Below, in pieces: positions 1 through 6,446 of a stretch of DNA of 9,080 nucleotides. The notes beneath the pieces were generated by a model. It was not told where the DNA came from. It saw nothing but the letters and a program-made list of their open reading frames with translations, and did not search any database. Position numbers and translations under genes: made by a program. Position 1 is the first letter of the stretch. Every line of letters starts with the position of its first letter. The stretch comes from Deltaproteobacteria bacterium (lineage in GTDB: Bacteria > Desulfobacterota > Binatia > UBA9968), in NCBI GenBank assembly GCA_016183145.1, contig JACPFE010000166.1, forward strand, positions 1 through 9,080, given 5' to 3'.

Positions 1-1032
1 TTCTGGCACGAAGGCGACGGCGGCCGCTACATCGGCTCCCTCGACATTACCATCAGTCGCGATCCGGACGAAGGCTGGGTCAACCTCGGCTGCTACCGCG
101 TGATGGTGCATGACCGCGATACGTTGGCGCTCTATATGTCGCCGGGCCACCACGGCAACATTCATCGGCAAAAATATTTCGACAAGGGAAAACCGTTTCC
201 CGTCGCCATCAGCTTCGGTCCGGACCCGCTGCTGTGGTTCTTCGGCCAGATGGAAGTGCCGTGGGGAGAGTCGGAATACGACTACGCGGGCGGAGTGCGC
301 GGTGAGCCGTACGAAGTCGTCTTGGGCGAGCACACGCGGCTGCCAATCCCGGCCTATTCCGAAGTCGCCATCGAAGGTGAAGTGATTCCCGGAACGAAAG
401 TTCCCGAAGGACCGTTCGGCGAGTTCACGGGCTACTACGCGGGCGGCCACCGCTCCGAGCCGATGCTGAAAGTGAAGCGGCTCATGTACCGCAACGATCC
501 GATCATCACCGGCGCGCCGCCGTTTCGCCCGGCGCCAGGGGCGGAAAATAATCTCATTCGCGCGGCGCATATCTGGAACTACCTCGACAGAGCCGGCGTG
601 CCCGACATAAGGGGCGTCGCGTACTATCAAACGCGGCTGCTCGTCGTGGTCGCGATCAAGCAACGCTATCCCGGCCACGCGCGCCAGGCGGCGCTGGTCG
701 CCTCGCAATGCCGGGCGGCGGCGCTGCTGACTCGCTACGTCATGGTCGTCGACGAGGATATCGACATCTGGGACAGCAATGAGATTCTCTGGGCGCTGTG
801 CACGCGCACCGATCCGGCCAAGGACATCGACATTCTGCGCCGCTGTTGGAGCAATCCCATCGACCCGATCATTCCACCGAGCGAGCGTGGTTTTCAATCG
901 CGCGGCATCATCGACGCCTGCCGGCCCTATGAATGGATGGACGAGTTTCCAAAAGTCTCCGGTGCCAGCGCCGAGCTGAGAGCGAAAGTGACCGAGAAAT
1001 TCGGCGCGAGCTTGGCGGGAAAGAGAAGTTAA
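1..1032 (+). CDS. UbiD-family decarboxylase, 5'-truncated by the window edge
   Basis: The frame is open from base 1 to TAA at 1030-1032, giving 343 residues. UbiD proteins are usually about 450-500 residues, so roughly the first 110-160 lie outside the window. Numbered from the first codon in the window, the prenylated-FMN/metal site seems intact. N28 (WVNLGCYR) and R33 match Fdc1 N168 and R173. H51 (SPGHHG) has the same spacing as Fdc1 H191. E92 (SEYDYAG) fits the remaining metal ligand. EGPFGE at 136-141 gives the catalytic Glu pair E277/E282. The family reversibly decarboxylates unsaturated or aromatic acids in the cytoplasm and needs prFMN made by a UbiX partner, which is not in this window. 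The substrate cannot be told from sequence: it could be a ubiquinone precursor, a phenolic acid or another aromatic acid. The family call is firm and the substrate is unknown. GTG/ATG codons at 100 and 103 are internal and are not the true start. Confidence 0.92.
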   Translation, partial: FWHEGDGGRYIGSLDITISRDPDEGWVNLGCYRVMVHDRDTLALYMSPGHHGNIHRQKYFDKGKPFPVAISFGPDPLLWFFGQMEVPWGESEYDYAGGVRGEPYEVVLGEHTRLPIPAYSEVAIEGEVIPGTKVPEGPFGEFTGYYAGGHRSEPMLKVKRLMYRNDPIITGAPPFRPAPGAENNLIRAAHIWNYLDRAGVPDIRGVAYYQTRLLVVVAIKQRYPGHARQAALVASQCRAAALLTRYVMVVDEDIDIWDSNEILWALCTRTDPAKDIDILRRCWSNPIDPIIPPSERGFQSRGIIDACRPYEWMDEFPKVSGASAELRAKVTEKFGASLAGKRS

Positions 1033-1133
1033 GAAAAAAAACAGTTTTCACCACGAAGTGTGGCATGATCTTACGCACGCCCGCCGAGAATGAAAATGCA
1101 GGGATTTCCCTCCACATGGTGTTCTCCTCGACT

Positions 1134-1210
1134 CGTCATTCCCGCGCACGCGGGAATCCAGGTTTGTTGCGCCGCATTAGCCTGGATACCCGCTTTCGCG
1201 GGTATGACGG
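1134..1210. repeat. Double-hairpin intergenic repeat (CATTCCCGCG type)
   Basis: Two arms, 1134-1161 and 1182-1209, are inverted copies of each other with a few mismatches, separated by 20 bases. Each arm is also a small hairpin: ATTCCCGCG/GCGGGAAT on the left and ATACCCGC/GCGGGTAT on the right. The outer ends read CGTCAT and ATGACG. This matches the widespread family of REP- or MITE-like repeats found between genes in many proteobacterial genomes. It lies about 100 bases after the UbiD stop. It has no U-tract, so it is not a classical terminator, although the RNA would fold strongly. Confidence 0.85.
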
Positions 1211-1273
1211 AACCCAGGCGGGCCATTCGTTCTCATTCCCAAACGGGTATTTTCAAAGGAGGCACAAAGCATG

Positions 1274-1293
1274 CCCTGAGCAAAGCCGAAGGG
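1274..1293. repeat. Short palindromic repeat remnant (CCCTGAGC...GAAGGG)
   Basis: The 20 bases begin CCCTGAGC and end CGAAGGG and form an imperfect palindrome. In one frame they read ALSKAEG, a hallmark of the common CCCTGAGC-nnn-GTCGAAGGG intergenic repeat. Only one short unit is present, so this is probably a remnant. Confidence 0.5.
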
Positions 1294-1335
1294 AGCAGGA
1301 AGTTGGGAACGAAGAAATCAGCTAGTGGGACGTAG

Positions 1336-1473
1336 GTCCGAATAGTCCATTATCACAAAAAGGATTTCGCCTACCACCCGCTTCTGATTATCACCGGCTT
1401 GCCGAGCGTGACTCCTCTCAAAACGCTCTGCCTCGACACTCGCATCAACCGTCCGAGCCCAACCATTAAGTGA
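1336..1473 (+). pseudogene. Possible IS1380-like transposase scrap
   Basis: In the frame ending at TGA 1471-1473, the DNA from about 1354 encodes HKKDFAYHPLL, then a diverged stretch, then RINRPSP. From memory this resembles the conserved GYHPLLVSL...NRSGNRPSH block of IS1380-family transposases. There is no start codon, no preserved catalytic region and no recognisable terminal repeat. It would be a decayed fragment of about 45 codons. The resemblance is by eye only and could be chance. Confidence 0.25.
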
Positions 1474-1597
1474 CCCGCATTAGGCGGCGACAATTGCCGG
1501 TCGGCCTATCTCCTAACACGGCTCAACCAATTAAATCCAAATCGGATGCAATATCCGCCAGGTGCTCCAACTTGTCAACAATGGAGAAAGGTTGGTC

Positions 1598-1627
1598 TTG
1601 CGTTGGCGGCACGCGAGTGGGTAAAAT
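1598..1627 (+). promoter_or_regulatory. Candidate sigma-70 promoter for the TPR gene
   Basis: TTGCGT at 1598-1603 and TAAAAT at 1622-1627 are separated by 18 bases and lie 36 bases before the ATG at 1664. The -10 box matches consensus at five of six bases; the -35 box matches only at TTG. Position and spacing are reasonable, but the match is weak. Confidence 0.3.
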
Positions 1628-1649
1628 CCGGTCATGTGTAAATTTTTTA

Positions 1650-1656
1650 GGGGAGG
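1650..1656 (+). promoter_or_regulatory. Ribosome binding site of the TPR gene
   Basis: GGGGAGG sits seven bases before the ATG at 1664, a strong Shine-Dalgarno match. It fixes the start of the TPR protein and rules out the longer in-frame extension beginning at 1634. Confidence 0.8.
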
Positions 1657-1663
1657 TTCGCTT

Positions 1664-2128
1664 ATGAAATCACTGTTGGTTGTTGTTGTTTTGAGTCTGA
1701 GTTCGGTTATCGTTCAGAGCCGGGCCTTCGCCGATATGCCGGAGCCGAAGGCGACGCCGGAAAATGCGAATATCGTCGCCGGGCGGAAGGCGATCGAGAC
1801 GAAGGATTATAAGACTGCTCTTGGCCATCTAACCAAGGCCGTGCAAGAGCTGCCAAACGACGCCGACGCGCACAGCATGCTCGGTTATAGCTATCGCAAG
1901 GTTGGGACGTGAGACAAATAGATGGAGCATTATCAGCGGGCGCTTAAGATCGATTCGAACCATCGCAGCGCTCATGAATATCTCGGCGAGCTTTACCTCG
2001 ACATGAACCAACTCCCGAACGCGGAGAAACAACTGGCGGCGCTAAAGAAGGCCTGCCCGTGGTTCGGCAAGTGCGAGGAATTCGAAGACCTGAAAGAAGC
2101 GATCGAGAAGTACAAGGCGAAGAAGTAG
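1664..2128 (+). pseudogene. Secreted small TPR-repeat protein, interrupted by two in-frame stops
   Basis: The frame encodes a signal peptide (about residues 1-23, cleavage after AFA) and three TPR-like units at about 35-68, 68-101 and 102-133. A lysine-rich tail ends at TAG 2126-2128. The whole would be about 154 codons, usual for small periplasmic TPR proteins that mediate protein contacts. Codon 83 is TGA (1910-1912) and codon 86 is TAG (1919-1921), both in the turn between the helices of the second TPR. Reading frame and TPR spacing are the same on either side, so these look like two substitutions rather than an indel. A 1664-1912 product would be an 82-residue exported stub. The 3' half could restart at ATG 1922, directly after the TAG, but there is no clear Shine-Dalgarno there and it would lack a signal peptide. 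Sequencing error and genuine decay cannot be told apart here. Confidence 0.75.
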
Positions 2129-2154
2129 CGAGAAACGGTGAGACACCTGATTTT

Positions 2155-2240
2155 GGTTCAAGGTTTCGGGTTCAAGGTTCAAGGGATCGGATTTGAGGAT
2201 TTTGATTCAAACTTGGAACGTTGAACTTTGAACCTTGAAC
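2155..2240. repeat. Inverted heptamer array, copy 1
   Basis: Four consecutive 7-mers of GGTTCAA type run 2155-2182; the second is the variant GGTTTCG. After a 29-base spacer come four 7-mers in the opposite sense (CTTGGAA, CGTTGAA, CTTTGAA, CCTTGAA) at 2212-2239. Bases 2170-2182 and 2228-2240 are a perfect 13-bp inverted repeat, so the transcript or single strand can fold into a long hairpin. The element ends 45 bases before the ATG at 2286. A second copy of the same design is at 4062-4153. Confidence 0.85.
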
Positions 2241-2273
2241 AGAGCCTGGCGTTAACTCCAGACTCAAACCGGC

Positions 2274-2278
2274 GGAGG
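2274..2278 (+). promoter_or_regulatory. Ribosome binding site of the racemase-like gene
   Basis: GGAGG lies seven bases before the ATG at 2286 and supports that start. Confidence 0.75.
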
Positions 2279-2285
2279 CGGCGTT

Positions 2286-3008
2286 ATGACTGAAACAGTC
2301 AAAGCAAAAATTGGCTTTGTTAGCGGCGGTGCGAGTTCTATGCCGCACTATAATAGCTTCCTGCCGATGATTCCTGCCGACATCGCGCTGGACTTTCAGG
2401 GACTGGAGCTCTACGGCAGCTCGCTCTACGAGATCGGCGGCAAGAAGGAGCTTATCGTCAGAAGGGTCAGCGAGTTCGTCGCGACGCGGCGATGGGACGG
2501 TGTCATCGTCACCGCCGCGCCGACGGAGGTTTTGAATCCTGGGCTCTTTGACGCTTTGCAATCGGCGCTCACGGTTCCATTCACGACCGCGCTGCACGCT
2601 TGCGTGTCCGCGCTGCGGGTCTACGCAGCGCCGCGGGTGCTGCTGCTCACGCCGTTCGATGCACGCTTGAATCAGCTGATCTGCGAGCACCTGCAAAAGG
2701 TCGGCGTCACGGCGCTTGCGCCGCATTCGTTTCAAGAGCTTGGTGTGCCGAAACGGATGCCGCCTGACGAAGTTTTTGAATTGACGAAGAAGAATCTCGA
2801 TGCTGTCGGCAAAGTAGACGCGATCTACTTTCAGGGCGCGGTGCTCGACCCGATCAAGTGTTTGGAGCGCATCGAGTCTGAGCTGAATGCCACCGTCGTC
2901 GCCAGCAATCCGGCGATGTTCTGGTACGTGCTCTCGAAGTTAAAGCGCGCCTATCCAATGGCCGGATACGGCAGACTGATGCGGGAATGGCCGGAGCTGC
3001 CGGCGTAG
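2286..3008 (+). CDS. Asp/Glu racemase or arylmalonate decarboxylase-like protein without the catalytic Cys
   Basis: The product has 240 residues, the normal length for the Asp/Glu/hydantoin racemase superfamily (maleate isomerase, arylmalonate decarboxylase). By eye it lines up with arylmalonate decarboxylase: VPFTTALHACVSALR at about 97-111, then RVLLLTPFDARLNQ at 117-130, then VVASNPAMFW at 204-213, and a C-terminal GYGRL at 227-231. The family works in the cytoplasm through one or two cysteines. The usual second Cys position (SCGG in AMDase) reads FQGA at 182-185 here. The first site reads TAAPTE at 76-81, with Ala instead of Cys or Gly. C192 is eight residues away and C106 and C133 lie elsewhere, so the standard chemistry looks lost. 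It may be a divergent enzyme with another mechanism, or a non-catalytic relative. The fold call is fairly sure; the function is unknown. Confidence 0.72.
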   Translation: MTETVKAKIGFVSGGASSMPHYNSFLPMIPADIALDFQGLELYGSSLYEIGGKKELIVRRVSEFVATRRWDGVIVTAAPTEVLNPGLFDALQSALTVPFTTALHACVSALRVYAAPRVLLLTPFDARLNQLICEHLQKVGVTALAPHSFQELGVPKRMPPDEVFELTKKNLDAVGKVDAIYFQGAVLDPIKCLERIESELNATVVASNPAMFWYVLSKLKRAYPMAGYGRLMREWPELPA

Positions 3009-3040
3009 CAGGATATTCTCGAAGCGGATCGTCTTTCAGA

Positions 3041-3123
3041 CCCTCGCCCTTTGGGAGAGGGAAGGGTGAGGGAGCCGCCACGACGGATCGCCCTCACCTC
3101 AATCCTCTCCCAGAGGGAGAGGA
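3041..3123. repeat. Inverted repeat GGGAGAGGG...CCTCTCCC between convergent genes
   Basis: Bases 3052-3072 and 3091-3112 are near-complementary arms of 21-22 bases around an 18-base loop. The right arm is followed by a nested CTCTCCCAGAGGGAGAG palindrome. It belongs to the common CCCTCACCCT...CTCTCCC family of intergenic repeats. It sits between the convergent genes ending at 3008 and 3158, so it might stop transcription from both sides. It has no T-run, so terminator function is only a guess. Confidence 0.75.
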
Positions 3124-3157
3124 AGCAAGATGGTTTCGCGTTCGGCCTCGAAGGAGG

Positions 3158-3982
3158 CTATGAACTCAACGTTCTGACCAGCCAGTCGGCAACGGTCTTT
3201 GCTACCCGCTCCTCCGCACCGACGTAGAAGTGGTCGCAGTTCGGGATGATCGCGACTTCGCAGGGGCCGGGGCAATTTTCTTTGAAGCGTTCAGCGGGAT
3301 AGTTTTCCTTCGGCTCCTGATCGCCGCGGATAAACAGAACGGGGCATCTGATGCGCTTGGCGTTTTCGACTAAGTCCGGCGCGTTGGTGAGGCGGTCGAG
3401 AAAAGTGCGCGCCGAGATCACCCACCACCAAGCGGGCATGAGCATGAGTTGGCGCGGCTTGCCCGCGGCCATCAACGCCTCAGCTTCTTTTGTTTGCTCA
3501 TCGGTTTTCTCATTGATCGTATAGCTCCTCGCCGATTGTGGATTGGTCAGCCGGTTCCCTCCGGCGTGGGCCGATAACAAAATCAAGGCCAGTGTCTCCG
3601 GATGGCGCGCGACATGCTCGCTGGCGAGCACGCCGCCGTTGCTGTGGCCGAAGACGATGGGATTCTTGAAACCTTTGTCTGCCAAGTATTTCGCGGCCAG
3701 CTCGTTGTCTTCGATCCCTTCGGCGACGGTTTGGTAGGCGCCGCCGACGCAATCGCGGCTGTTGTATGTGCTCACCGAGTCATGCCCGCGCCGGTTGAAC
3801 GCGAGGTATTCGTAACCCAGAGCCGTAATTTGCGGCGCGAGAAAGCGCGCGGCGCAAACGTAAAAATTCATTTGATTGCCGTGGCAGTACATCGCCGCGC
3901 CCTTGCTCGGCCCGTCCGGCGTGTAGTAGGCGCCGTCGAGGAGATGTGTTGGCGTCGGAATGCTGATAAGTTCGGTGCGCAT
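3158..3982 (-). CDS. Alpha/beta hydrolase
   Basis: From ATG 3982 the protein has 274 residues, typical of a single-domain alpha/beta hydrolase. A TTG start at 4039 would add 19 residues, but a Shine-Dalgarno (GGAAAGGG) lies nine bases before the ATG and the homologous part begins there. The catalytic triad is visible: S114 in GHSNGG (112-117), D221 in RGDQEP and H251 in CDHFY. HGNQ at 34-37 fits the oxyanion-hole loop and FNRRGHDS (62-69) the usual loop after strand 4. There is no signal peptide, so it is probably cytoplasmic. The cap segment (about 150-200) is rich in charged residues and contains an unusual AWWW (184-187). An ester, thioester or C-C bond substrate is possible and cannot be chosen from sequence. 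It is convergent with the racemase-like gene and divergent from the methionine synthase-like gene. Confidence 0.88.
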   Translation of the reverse strand: MRTELISIPTPTHLLDGAYYTPDGPSKGAAMYCHGNQMNFYVCAARFLAPQITALGYEYLAFNRRGHDSVSTYNSRDCVGGAYQTVAEGIEDNELAAKYLADKGFKNPIVFGHSNGGVLASEHVARHPETLALILLSAHAGGNRLTNPQSARSYTINEKTDEQTKEAEALMAAGKPRQLMLMPAWWWVISARTFLDRLTNAPDLVENAKRIRCPVLFIRGDQEPKENYPAERFKENCPGPCEVAIIPNCDHFYVGAEERVAKTVADWLVRTLSS

Positions 3983-3991
3983 AACGAGCAA

Positions 3992-3999
3992 CCCTTTCC
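3992..3999 (-). promoter_or_regulatory. Ribosome binding site that decides the hydrolase start
   Basis: On the minus strand GGAAAGGG lies nine bases before the ATG at 3982. The upstream TTG at 4039 has no comparable motif. Confidence 0.6.
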
Positions 4000-4061
4000 G
4001 TCGGGCTTTGTCTAAGCGAGGGCTTATTACAAGCAGCAAAAAAATGATAGAGGTGATAAAA

Positions 4062-4153
4062 GTTCAAGGTTCAATGTTCAACGCTCGCTGCGCGAGCTGT
4101 TCAAAGTTAAGATTCGAAGCTCAACTTTGAACTTTGAACCCGGAACGTTGAAC
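4062..4153. repeat. Inverted heptamer array, copy 2
   Basis: Three perfect consecutive heptamers, GTTCAAG, GTTCAAT and GTTCAAC, run 4062-4082. They are followed by a small hairpin GCTCG/CGAGC (4083-4097) and a diverged spacer. In-phase heptamers in the opposite sense then run 4118-4152: AGCTCAA, CTTTGAA, CTTTGAA, CCCGGAA, CGTTGAA. The outer arms pair with several mismatches. The element fills most of the gap between the divergent hydrolase and methionine synthase-like genes and ends 26 bases before the ATG at 4180. It shares the design of 2155-2240. Confidence 0.85.
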
Positions 4154-4164
4154 GAAAGAAGGTG

Positions 4165-4171
4165 AAAGGGG
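4165..4171 (+). promoter_or_regulatory. Ribosome binding site that decides the methionine synthase-like start
   Basis: AAAGGGG lies eight bases before the ATG at 4180. It overlaps the first codons after the alternative GTG at 4162, which makes ATG 4180 the likelier start. Confidence 0.6.
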
Positions 4172-4179
4172 ATCGAATC

Positions 4180-5304
4180 ATGGCTGAAGAGAAAAAAGCA
4201 CCGTTTCGCGCCAATCATGTCGGTAGTCTGTTGCGCCCGCCCGAGCTTCGCCAAGCCAGAGAGCAACACCAGAAGGGCGAGATAACCGCCGCCGAGTTGC
4301 GCGAGGTCGAAGATCGCTGTATTCGCGACGCGGTGAAGATGCAGGAAGAGGTCGGCATGCAGGGAATCACCGACGGCGAGTTTCGCCGCAATCTCTGGCA
4401 CGCCGACTTCCTAAGTCAGTTCCAGGGCATCAAGGTCGTCGAAGGCTTGTTGCCGGAATCCGCGCGCCATTTTCAAAACCCCGACGCCGACGTGCAACGA
4501 TCGCCAACGCAATTCGTCGTGACGGGAAAGCTCGGCCATCCGCGCGGCATCGAGACCGACAACTTTAAGTTCCTGGCTGGCGTGACAAAGCAGACGCCTA
4601 AACAGTGCATCCCGTCGCCGTCGTTGGTGCACTTCCGCACCGGCCGCGGCGGCGTGGACAAAGCCGCTTATCCCGACATGGAACAGTTCTTCGCCGCTCT
4701 GGCGCGGGTTTACCGCGAGGAGATCGCCGGGCTCGCCGCCGCCGGCTGCACTTATCTACAGATCGACGATGTCAATTTCGCATACCTCTGCGATCCCAAA
4801 ATGCGCGAGGGCGCGAAGAAAATCGGCGAAGACCCGGACAAGCTCCCGGCCTTGTACGCCAGGCTGATCAACGAATCGATCAAAGAGCGCCCCGCGAACA
4901 TGGTGGTGTGCACGCATCTGTGCCGCGGCAACTTCCGCAGCTCCTGGGTCGCCGAAGGCGGCTATGATCCCGTCGCCGAAGTTCTTTTCAATGAGCTCGA
5001 GTTAGACGGCTATTTTCTGGAATTCGATACGCCGCGCGCTGGAAACTTTGCGCCGCTGCGCTATCTGCCCAAAGGCAAGATGCTGATCCTTGGGCTGGTG
5101 ACTTCTAAGACCGGCGCGTTGGAAAACCCCGACGATCTCAAGCGGCGCATCGATGAAGCCAGCAAGCTCGTTCCCCTGGACCAGCTCGGCATCAGCCCGC
5201 AGTGCGGTTTCTCCAGCACGGTGCTCGGCAACAAGCTGACGATTGAAGATCAGATCGCGAAGCTCAAACTGGTTGTACAAGTGGCGCGGGAGGTGTGGGG
5301 ATAG
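4180..5304 (+). CDS. Cobalamin-independent methionine synthase II-type protein (YxjG/YxjH-like MetE core)
   Basis: The 374-residue product matches the length of Bacillus YxjG/YxjH-type proteins, which carry only the C-terminal catalytic barrel of MetE (about 750 residues). The N-terminal FRANHVGSLLRP (9-20) and TDGEFRR (64-70) are hallmarks of this group. All four zinc ligands of E. coli MetE have counterparts: H246 and C248 in THLC, E281 in FLEFD, C342 in PQCGF. QIDD at 194-197 matches the conserved strand motif QIDE. The zinc would activate a thiol such as homocysteine for methyl transfer in the cytoplasm. The methyl donor for core-only proteins is not settled: methylfolate normally needs the full two-domain enzyme, and some core enzymes use a protein or another methyl donor. 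No methionine-pathway gene is nearby and I see no SAM riboswitch. The next gene is convergent, 38 bases away. Confidence 0.9.
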   Translation: MAEEKKAPFRANHVGSLLRPPELRQAREQHQKGEITAAELREVEDRCIRDAVKMQEEVGMQGITDGEFRRNLWHADFLSQFQGIKVVEGLLPESARHFQNPDADVQRSPTQFVVTGKLGHPRGIETDNFKFLAGVTKQTPKQCIPSPSLVHFRTGRGGVDKAAYPDMEQFFAALARVYREEIAGLAAAGCTYLQIDDVNFAYLCDPKMREGAKKIGEDPDKLPALYARLINESIKERPANMVVCTHLCRGNFRSSWVAEGGYDPVAEVLFNELELDGYFLEFDTPRAGNFAPLRYLPKGKMLILGLVTSKTGALENPDDLKRRIDEASKLVPLDQLGISPQCGFSSTVLGNKLTIEDQIAKLKLVVQVAREVWG

Positions 5305-5342
5305 AATCAATTGGCGGACGGGCAGCCGCGCGTACCGAGGCT

Positions 5343-6326
5343 TTACTTATAGAGGGAATCGACAAAGCCGCTCTTCTCCAACTGGTCGGCCAGAGAGGCG
5401 TCGACGAACTGCTCCGGTTTCGGCAGCGGCTTTTTGCCCTGAAACTGGTTCTCGATCAAGAACTGTATCGCTCTCAAGGAGGGGCGCGGGCTCTTTTGCA
5501 GCGTCGGGGCGTAATCTTGCCAGGTCCCTTCCAAGATCTCATCGTCGGTGATCTTGCCGTATTTGCCCAGAACTCGTTTGCTGTATTCCTTGTCGGTCCG
5601 GTAGCGGTGCATGCCGCGGGTAAACGCGCGCAAGAAGCGCAGTAGAGTATCGCGCTGCTGCCCAATGAACGATCTTGTGGTAATGACGGTGCCGTTTATG
5701 TCTTCAACTCCGAGATCCCCGAATCTTATCAACTCGCGCATGCCCAGCTTCGCTGCCTTGGGATAAAGCGGGTAGCTCAGGGCTGCCACTTGCACGACGC
5801 CATTGACCAACGCGGCAAAGGCTTCCGGTTGGGCGCCGAATGTCAGCAGTGCGACCTCTTTGTTCGGCTCGAGGTTGAACTGTCTTAACGCAATGCGCAC
5901 GACTTGATCGGAGGTGGAGCCGAAAGTGGTGATGCCGGCCTTCTTTCCCTTCAGGTCTGCCGGCTGTTTGATCTCAGGCCGCGCCATCAGACGAAACGGT
6001 GAAACATTTCCGGTGGCGCCGATGATCACGACGTCGCTCCCCGCCACGTTAGCCGCCAGCGCCGCCGGCGCGCCGGCTTGAATAATCGGCGCGCTGCCGC
6101 CGAGCATGGCCGCTACCATCCTGGTGCTGCCGCCGACGCGGATCAGCTCGATGTCCAGTCCTTCGGCGGTGAAATAGCCGGCTTCCTTGGCGATCCACGC
6201 CGTCGCCCAGCTTCCCGAGAAGCTCGGATAGAGCAGGCGCATCGATGTTGTCGCCGCGACGGCAGCCGGCGCCGCATAAGGAGATAGCAATAATAGGGCG
6301 ATCAGAATTACGGTTTTCAATTGCAT
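5343..6326 (-). CDS. NitT/TauT-type ABC transporter substrate-binding protein (NMT1/THI5-like), orphan
   Basis: The 327-residue product begins with a Sec signal peptide (about residues 1-25, MQLKTVILIALLLL then APAAVAA) with no lipobox Cys. It is therefore probably a soluble periplasmic protein. The mature part has the SsuA/TauA/NMT1 layout: an early strand (MRLLYPSF), WIAKEAGYFTAEGLDIEL, a Gly/Ala-rich block around AAMLGGSAPIIQAGAPAA, then DLKGKKAGITTFGSTSD. The C-terminal lobe ends DQLEKSGFVDSLYK. Such proteins bind sulfonates, nitrate, pyrimidine precursors or aromatic and carboxylic acids; the ligand here is unknown. The start is supported by GAGGAGG at 6331-6337, four bases before the ATG. 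No permease or ATPase gene lies within this window. It is convergent with the methionine synthase-like gene and divergent from the MFS gene, with a 120-base gap that may hold shared control elements. Confidence 0.9.
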   Translation of the reverse strand: MQLKTVILIALLLLSPYAAPAAVAATTSMRLLYPSFSGSWATAWIAKEAGYFTAEGLDIELIRVGGSTRMVAAMLGGSAPIIQAGAPAALAANVAGSDVVIIGATGNVSPFRLMARPEIKQPADLKGKKAGITTFGSTSDQVVRIALRQFNLEPNKEVALLTFGAQPEAFAALVNGVVQVAALSYPLYPKAAKLGMRELIRFGDLGVEDINGTVITTRSFIGQQRDTLLRFLRAFTRGMHRYRTDKEYSKRVLGKYGKITDDEILEGTWQDYAPTLQKSPRPSLRAIQFLIENQFQGKKPLPKPEQFVDASLADQLEKSGFVDSLYK

Positions 6327-6446
6327 GATGCCTCCTCAACCGCGTACGGTTTTTGATCCCGAGGTTGGTTTCCGCCTTTGCGCGGTGTAAGTAGTGGCGA
6401 TCGACACTTTCATTGGCGGTCGACCCACAGCGAGGATACAACAAAG

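Larger units (their letters stand above)
1033..1663. other. Gene-free gap with repeats and a possible transposase relic
   Basis: About 630 bases contain no convincing gene. Short open frames here are repeat sequence read as protein (RARGNPG and TRFRGYDG are typical of the 1134-1210 repeat). It contains a double-hairpin repeat at 1134-1210, a second short repeat at 1274-1293, a possible IS transposase scrap at about 1336-1473, and a promoter and ribosome site for the TPR gene near the right end. TTTTCACCACGAAG at about 1045-1058 resembles the edge of another common intergenic repeat but is too short to call. I see nothing clear at 1474-1597. Confidence 0.7.

Noticed and set aside
933..1325. 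Open frames over the UbiD 3' end and the 1134-1210 repeat
   Set aside because: Their only recognisable residues (RARGNPG, TRFRGYDG, ALSKAEG) are the translated signatures of common intergenic repeats.
1910..1921. TGA/TAG in the TPR gene as selenocysteine or pyrrolysine recoding
   Set aside because: Small TPR proteins have no known need for either residue, two different stops occur three codons apart, and I see no convincing SECIS-like hairpin right after the TGA. Decay or error is simpler.
2172..2735. A minus-strand frame over the heptamer array and the racemase-like gene
   Set aside because: Its composition is typical of antisense reading of a GC-rich gene, and its tail is the heptamer repeat itself.
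2155..4153. Heptamer repeats as a CRISPR array
   Set aside because: Units are 7 bases without unique spacers, arms are inverted, and no cas gene is present.
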